Source of the DNA: Riptortus pedestris
Taxonomy: Eukaryota; Arthropoda; Insecta; Hemiptera; Alydidae
Assembly (NCBI GenBank): GCA_019009955.1
Contig: CM032228.1
Coordinates: forward strand, 4,760,001 to 4,824,000
Length of the DNA: 64,000 nt
Reading direction: 5' to 3'
Shown: piece after piece, positions 59,233 to 64,000 of the stretch
Layout: every line of letters begins with the position of its first letter
How positions within the stretch are numbered: the first letter of the stretch is position 1
Program-made: the position numbers and the translations under genes
Notes under the pieces: generated by a model
The model's input: only the letters and a program-made list of their open reading frames with translations
What the model was told of the DNA's origin: nothing
The model's database searches: none

Positions 59233-59400
59233 CTAAAAATGTGGCAGTTAGTAGTACCCATTTCCCAGATAAGGACATCCATAACTATACGTTGACTACT
59301 CCTGGTGGCAGGTGGAGGAACTAGATTGATCATGTACTAGTTGCTGAAAGACACACAAGCTCTGAAGATGTTAGGACAAATCTTAGAATATTTTCTCTCA
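59233..59400 (+). pseudogene. RTE endonuclease scrap, duplicated
   Basis: AVSSTHFPDKDIHNYT, GGRWRN and IDHVLVAERHTSSEDVR, matching 50813-50985. One fewer stop-causing indel than in the left copy. Confidence 0.7.
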
Positions 59401-59483
59401 AAATGCAATAAAACGTACTACATAGATGAATTTTTATTAATACTTAAAAGTTACTATACTTACGTTTCATTCCTGGCTAGTCT

Positions 59484-59609
59484 TCACGCAGGGGCTGCGT
59501 AAACTAAGCACGTTTCCTAAATGCTGTTCACTACTGATCTCATGCCACATGTAGTTTTAAATGATATGATCAAAAAAATAAAAATAAATCTCGACTGGAG
59601 TTGTATCAG

Positions 59610-59669
<60 letters not shown>

Positions 59670-59772
59670 GAACGGACCTCATTTTCCTCTCCTAGGATGA
59701 AACGATGGCTATTTTTAAAATCATATCATAAGTGCAACGTCAATAGCTGATTTTTCTTTAGGGAAATCTGCT
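59484..59772 (-). mobile_element. Compact HINE-like element, minus, upstream of gene 3
   Basis: Same insertion site and structure as 51111-51370 but with a longer (TA)n (59613-59662). The shared site shows it was present before the duplication. Confidence 0.85.
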
Positions 59773-59913
59773 AATAAGGTTCTCATAGATGCTGTGTGCT
59801 AGGTTGGGATAGTTGTCATATTATATGTAAAGCAGTTAGTAATTAGGAGTAGTAGATATATATTTGGTGTAAGACGAGAGAGAAGGAGGTGGAAATATTG
59901 CACAAGCCTCAAC

Positions 59914-59949
59914 TATATAAACACTCTCCTTGCCCATACAGCCACAGTC
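59914..59949 (+). promoter_or_regulatory. TATA box and start region of cuticle gene 3
   Basis: TATATAAA at 59914-59921 and CCACAGTCTCAGC at 59942-59954, identical to gene 2; promoter intact despite the frameshift downstream. Confidence 0.7.
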
Positions 59950-59954
59950 TCAGC

Positions 59955-61049
59955 ATGGCTATCAACAAGGTGAACACTCAAGCAACTATTTTAGTAATAC
60001 GATAGTCATAACTAAGTTTTCAATAATAACACTGAAAAATATTTGACATTTTTATATTGATATTTTTAGAAATGTGTTCAATTTATTTGTATGTTACCTC
60101 AAGTATTACATTTCATTTTTTTGAATTGATTATAATATACATTTTTTGATGAAATTTTAGATAATATATAAAACGTATTTTGAGGGAAAAAAACGATTAA
60201 TGGTAGAAGGGTAGAACGATTTATTGTTATTTATAGATATTACTTAATTTTTCTATTTCGATGTAAGTATTAAGGTTTGAATGGGAGTTTTTATATATTT
60301 CAGGTTATCGTCCTCGCCTCTTTGGTGGCAGTTGCTAGGGCTGGAGTAGTCGGTGCACCTGCAGTATACGCCCCAGGAGCACCTCTTGCCAGTGCATATG
60401 CTGCACCATATGCTGCATCCTATGCTGCTCCTCTAGCTAGGGCATATGCTGCACCTCTCGCTGCTCCCCTTGCTGCTAGGGCATATGCTGCACCACTCGC
60501 TGCCAGGTATGCTGCTCCAGTAGCTGTTGCTCATGCTGCTCCAGTAGCTCATGCTGCACCAGTAGCTGTTGCTCATGCTGCTCCAGTAGCTCCGTCGATG
60601 AGTACGACCCACACCCACAGTACAGCTACGCCTATGACATCCAGGACGCTCTTACCGGAGACTCCAAGAGCCAGCACGAGTCCCGTGACGGAGATGTTGT
60701 CCAGGGAAGCTACTCCCTCATCGAACCCGATGGTTCCAGGAGGACCGTAGAATACACCGCTGACCCAGTCAACGGATTCAACGCCGTCGTCCACAAGGAA
60801 GCTGGAGTCCACGCTGCACCAGCTGTTGCTGCTGCTCCAGTTGCTGTAGCTCATGCTGCTCCCCTTGCTGTAGCCCACGCCCCCATTGCAAGGTACGCTG
60901 CACCAGCTCTTGCTGCACCCATTGCAAGGTACGCTGCACCAGCTCTTGCTGCACCCATTGCAAGGTATGCTGCACCTCTTGCAAGGTACGCCCCAGCCAT
61001 CGCCCATGCTCCACTCGCATACTCCGCCGGACATGCTATCCTTCATTAG
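59955..61049 (+). pseudogene. RR-2 cuticle protein, copy 3, frameshifted
   Basis: Same design as copy 2: exon 1 59955-59969 (MAINK), GT-AG intron 59970-60303 (334 bp, lacking the (TA)n segment of copy 2), exon 2 60304-61049. A 7-bp deletion at about 60591 (CATGCTG missing relative to copy 2) shifts the frame just before the RR-2 domain; translation would end at 60750 giving about 153 aa without a chitin-binding domain. Downstream of the deletion the original frame is open to the TAG at 61047, and the RR-2 block is almost unchanged (one D to E in VEYTAD). Exon 2 also has extra AAPVAVAH and [12 protein letters not shown] repeats. Either a very recent pseudogene or an assembly/consensus error in a repeat. 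Confidence 0.85.
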
Positions 61050-61267
61050 ATATATGTAAATATTTTTTTTACCATGTAAATATAAAACGTAAAATCTAAA
61101 ACTTCTTTTTTATTTATCTCTCCTTCTTGTCTAAATTTCTGCCATTTGAACTACTAGGTCGGGGCACTTACCATCTGTATCTGTTCCATAGAGTCGTTTC
61201 AGAGTTCTTTAACAGAAATATAATTCTGAATATAATTCGTTGGCTGTTATCTTCAGATCACAGATTT

Positions 61268-61439
61268 GTTTTTAATAGCTCCATTCCATAACACAACACA
61301 GAACACATTTTCTATGTTTTTGAACAATTGAACTAAGCACTAACAGTACTTGTTTAGTAAAACAAACAGCTGTTTATAATTCATTCATTAAAATTGTTGC
61401 CGTCGATGAGTACACTTCCCCTCTTTATTAAATCTTCAA
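61268..61439. other. Spacer between duplication and copia remnant
   Basis: Possibly part of the copia 3' region; no LTR could be defined. Confidence 0.35.
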
Positions 61440-62925
61440 AACACTTTCCCTCATTATTAAATGAATGGCTTTCTTCTTCTAAGTGCTCCTCTGGTGCAAT
61501 GGTTTTGTCATAACATCTGCATCTTGGTATTCAGAAGGGACTCTCTTCACATCAATTTGTCAATCGGAACACAACTCTCTGACAAAGATATGTCTAGTTT
61601 TTATATACTTCGTTCAACGATGATATTCCGGATTCTGTGCTAGTCTTAGGGCAGCTTCATTATCGACTTATTCGAAGAGGGATTCTCTTCAATCTCGTAA
61701 TGCCTAAAAGCAGTCTTTTCAGGCAGGTCAGTTCTTTTGCAGCTGCAACAACTTCTGCTTCTGTAGTGGATATTGCTACTGAAGGCTGCCTCTGGCTCAG
61801 CCACGATATTGCTGCCCCGGAATAGGTACAGGTAATCCCCGATGTAGAGCGACCAGTGATACCATCTCTGAAACACTATAGCCTTCCAGGATGCCACTGC
61901 GGTATCCTCGGTGGTATTCTAGCCACATGCCTGTTATTCCCCGGAGGTATCTGAAAATCCTCCTGACTCATCCCTGTCTTCTCTGCTAGGTTTCTCCAGT
62001 GTCCTGGAAGCAACACCAACTGCATACGCTATATCTGGTCGTGTACCTGTCATGAGATACATTAATTCACCCACTGTCTGCCTATATGGAAAAATCTCCT
62101 TTAAATCTTCATTTGACAAAGTATTCCCTGATTTATTACTCTACTTCAGCATTGGAGTCGAAACAGGCTTGTAATTATTCCATTCTAATCGTTTCCAAAT
62201 TTTTTCAGGGCATACTTTCTGATCCACTTTGATTGAACCATTAGACCTCTGTTCTATTTGAAACCCCAAGAAATACAAGGCAGGCTTCTCAGTGATCTTG
62301 AATTCTATCCTTAGGCCTTGTAGATACTCATCCAACAGACTATCAGTAGTAGCGACCATTCCGACATCTACATAAAGCAATGATGATTTTCTTCGTACCA
62401 TTATTCTTAATAAATAAACAGGGGTCTGCATCACTCTATAGCGGCGAGGTACTTGCGAATGAATAACCTTGACAGTTAGTCTTAATTTTCATATGTTCGC
62501 GAGTATCTCGCTGCTATACGTTGCTATAGAGAAGTCCCTATAACTTAGTGAGGTTAGACTTAGTGAGTCTTCTATCGGCATTCGCGGTGTGAACCGTGTT
62601 TTGGTTAGTGTTTATAAACTGGGAAATACCGGAGTCTGAAGTGCGGCCGTGAATGGACCTATTTGTTAATAACTTTTTCATATTTTATTTTACTGTTTTA
62701 ATATATGTGATATAGTTAAATTGGCCTTGACTTCTTCTTTACGTCTCGAATCGCCCCTCCACAACTCTTTACAAAACCTAAACCAAGTAAAAAATTACCA
62801 AATCTCTTATTCCAACGTCTCGGAGCTTGTTTCAGAGCATAGAGACTCCTCAGTAAACGGCATACTCTGTTAGTTCCATCACTCAATCCTTCTGGCTGTT
62901 CCATATAGATCTCCTCATCGAGTTT
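61440..62925 (-). pseudogene. Ty1/copia pol remnant (RT and RNase H), minus
   Basis: Minus-strand order: RT start (CRLLRSLYALKQAPRRWNKR) at 62840-62890; a 300-bp interruption (62434-62735); RT palm with a damaged catalytic box (LLYVDVG where YVDD is expected) near 62360; YFLGFQIEQ and KPVSTPM near 62150-62280; RNase H lead (FPYRQTVGELMYLMTGTRPD) near 62030-62100; WLSQRQPSVAISTTEAEVVA near 61730-61805; and a final DADVMTKPLHQ near 61480-61510. These are diagnostic of copia pol. Frameshifts and the damaged box make it inactive. Gag, protease and integrase are absent, and no LTRs were identified. Confidence 0.85.
62434..62735. mobile_element. Insertion in copia RT with a long hairpin
   Basis: Interrupts the copia RT. 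Its left edge has CTCTATAGCGGCGAGGTACT-TGCGAA (62434-62459), pairing with TTCGCGAGTATCTCGCTGCT-AT (62496-62517; 19 of 22 matches) and an outer GCTATAGAG (62523-62531). No coding sequence; origin unknown. Confidence 0.6.
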
Positions 62926-64000
62926 GGCGTATAAAAACGCGGGAGGGATTGATGGAAGTGCTGATTATTGCCACGTCGTCAGCGAAAGCCGCGATCTCAG
63001 TCCTAGGATACCGTCAATTGCACCTGTGCGGTGTACGCAGTGAAGAAGGATGGAGATAGTACAGAGTCTTGTGGGACTCCCACCGTGAGAGGGTAGGATT
63101 TGGATAAGGATTCACCGACCCTTACTTGGAAGGATCGGTTTTTGAGAAAGGAGCAGAGCATGGCGAGGATTGGGAGGGACATCCTTGCTCTTGTATGATA
63201 GTGAGGAGTTTGACGTGGTTGACGGAATCGAAGGCCTGGAGGAGTGCAGTCGATAGATATCATCGCCGTAACGATATTCCGGTGGACGTTGTTGGATGTG
63301 TTCGTGTTTAGGCGGGCGAGAGGATGGAGGGTGCAATGACGGGAGCGGAAACAGGACGGCTCGTCGGGGATGAGGGAGACCTCCTCGCAGAAGTCTACAA
63401 AGTACTGGTGAATTATCTTCTCCAGTATCTTGGAGATATGTGGGAGGAGGCTGATGGGACACTAGTCTTCGGCAGAGGATCCATTTTTAAGAGGTTTGAG
63501 GAGAGGCACCTCTATGGCATGTTTCCATCGGGAGAGGAAGTGGCGAAGACGGAGGGAGGAGTTTAAGAGATGGTTAAGATAGGATAAGGACTTACGTGGG
63601 AGCTGGCGTATTTACCTCCCTTGGTGAGACGCAGTATGGCATTGAGCTGTCTCGGGGAGGAGAACATGAAATTATCCCCATGCTCCGGCAGAGGCGCCTG
63701 ATCGCTCTGACGGTACCTGGACTGATCTGTTGCAGACATATGCGCTGCCAAACTTCAACCTAGTCTTTGGGGCTCATGACTGCGTTGTCAGTCTGGAGAA
63801 GTACGGATCGCCTTTTGGTGACCCTGGACTTCACCAGCTTCCAATGCTTTCTTTGGTCTCCATGTGTAAGACGGATGGTCTCATGCCACTGCGCCGTCTT
63901 CTACTCATGAGGGAGCGAATTTGGGTGGTCAAGGAATTTAGGGTGGGGCGGAGGAAAGGATTCCTGGTACGATACCAGGAGTTTTTGATACGGTTCCTCT
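62926..64000 (-). pseudogene. Jockey-like LINE RT, minus, second copy, runs off the window
   Basis: Minus-strand pieces across frames: linker (THGDQRKHWKLVKSRVTKRR near 63790-63870), motif A with AFDSVNHVKLL near 63195-63240, GVPQDSVLSP near 63065-63095, and FADDVAIIS near 62965-62995. Collinear with the element at 54240-58170 and the same family. It ends abruptly at the copia junction, so the C-terminal RT and 3' UTR are missing. Frameshifted. Confidence 0.8.

Larger units (their letters stand above)
59231..61267 (+). repeat. Segmental duplication, right copy
   Basis: Counterpart of 50813-53000, same orientation, containing the endonuclease scrap, compact HINE-like element, promoter and cuticle gene copy 3. 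Confidence 0.85.

Noticed and set aside
61396..61413. 16-bp identity TGCCGTCGATGAGTAC shared with the cuticle RR-2 start
   Set aside because: One 16-mer match within 64 kb is near chance expectation and lacks flanking similarity. Possibly noise rather than a gene fragment.

Overview
This is insect nuclear DNA, not bacterial or viral. It is AT-rich, holds three two-exon cuticle-protein genes with GT-AG introns and TATA boxes, and is otherwise filled with transposons, microsatellites and satellite DNA. The RR-2 cuticle proteins with AAP/AYAAP repeats are typical of arthropods. A hemipteran is plausible, but the sequence alone does not settle the order.

Layout. 1-850 is a satellite built from the body of a tRNA-derived SINE. 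From 1.8 to 36.5 kb the window is a mosaic dominated by one non-autonomous repeat family, called here the 'HINE-like' family. It has subterminal inverted repeats AGCAGATTTCCC/GGGAAATCTGCT, a palindrome at one end, a short hairpin at the other, and a (TA)n core. About 30 copies or fragments occur, many nested with RTE-like repeats, SINEs, LINE 3' ends and a hAT element with a perfect 8-bp target duplication. 36.66-39.0 kb is a 56-bp satellite (A). 39.0-40.6 kb is a decayed LINE reverse transcriptase on the minus strand.

The gene-bearing part runs from 41.6 to 61.3 kb. An intact RR-2 cuticle gene lies at 41657-42453. A 33-bp minisatellite follows at about 44.8-45.6 kb, then a second, unrelated 56-bp satellite (B, exactly 59 units) at 46956-50264. 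A second intact RR-2 gene lies at 51553-52774, and a frameshifted third copy at 59955-61049. Copies 2 and 3 come from a 2.1-kb segmental duplication that also carried an RTE endonuclease fragment and a compact HINE-like element just upstream of the promoter. Between them sits a decayed Jockey-like LINE (54.2-58.2 kb, minus). The right end is a decayed Ty1/copia pol (61.4-62.9 kb) abutting another Jockey-like fragment that runs off the window.

Functionally, only the cuticle genes look like host genes. They encode secreted chitin-binding structural proteins and appear to be co-evolving, since exon 2 is nearly identical between copies while promoters and introns differ. The most interesting non-genic material is the HINE-like family (probably rolling-circle Helentron-type) and the satellites born from, or beside, identifiable single-copy sequence.
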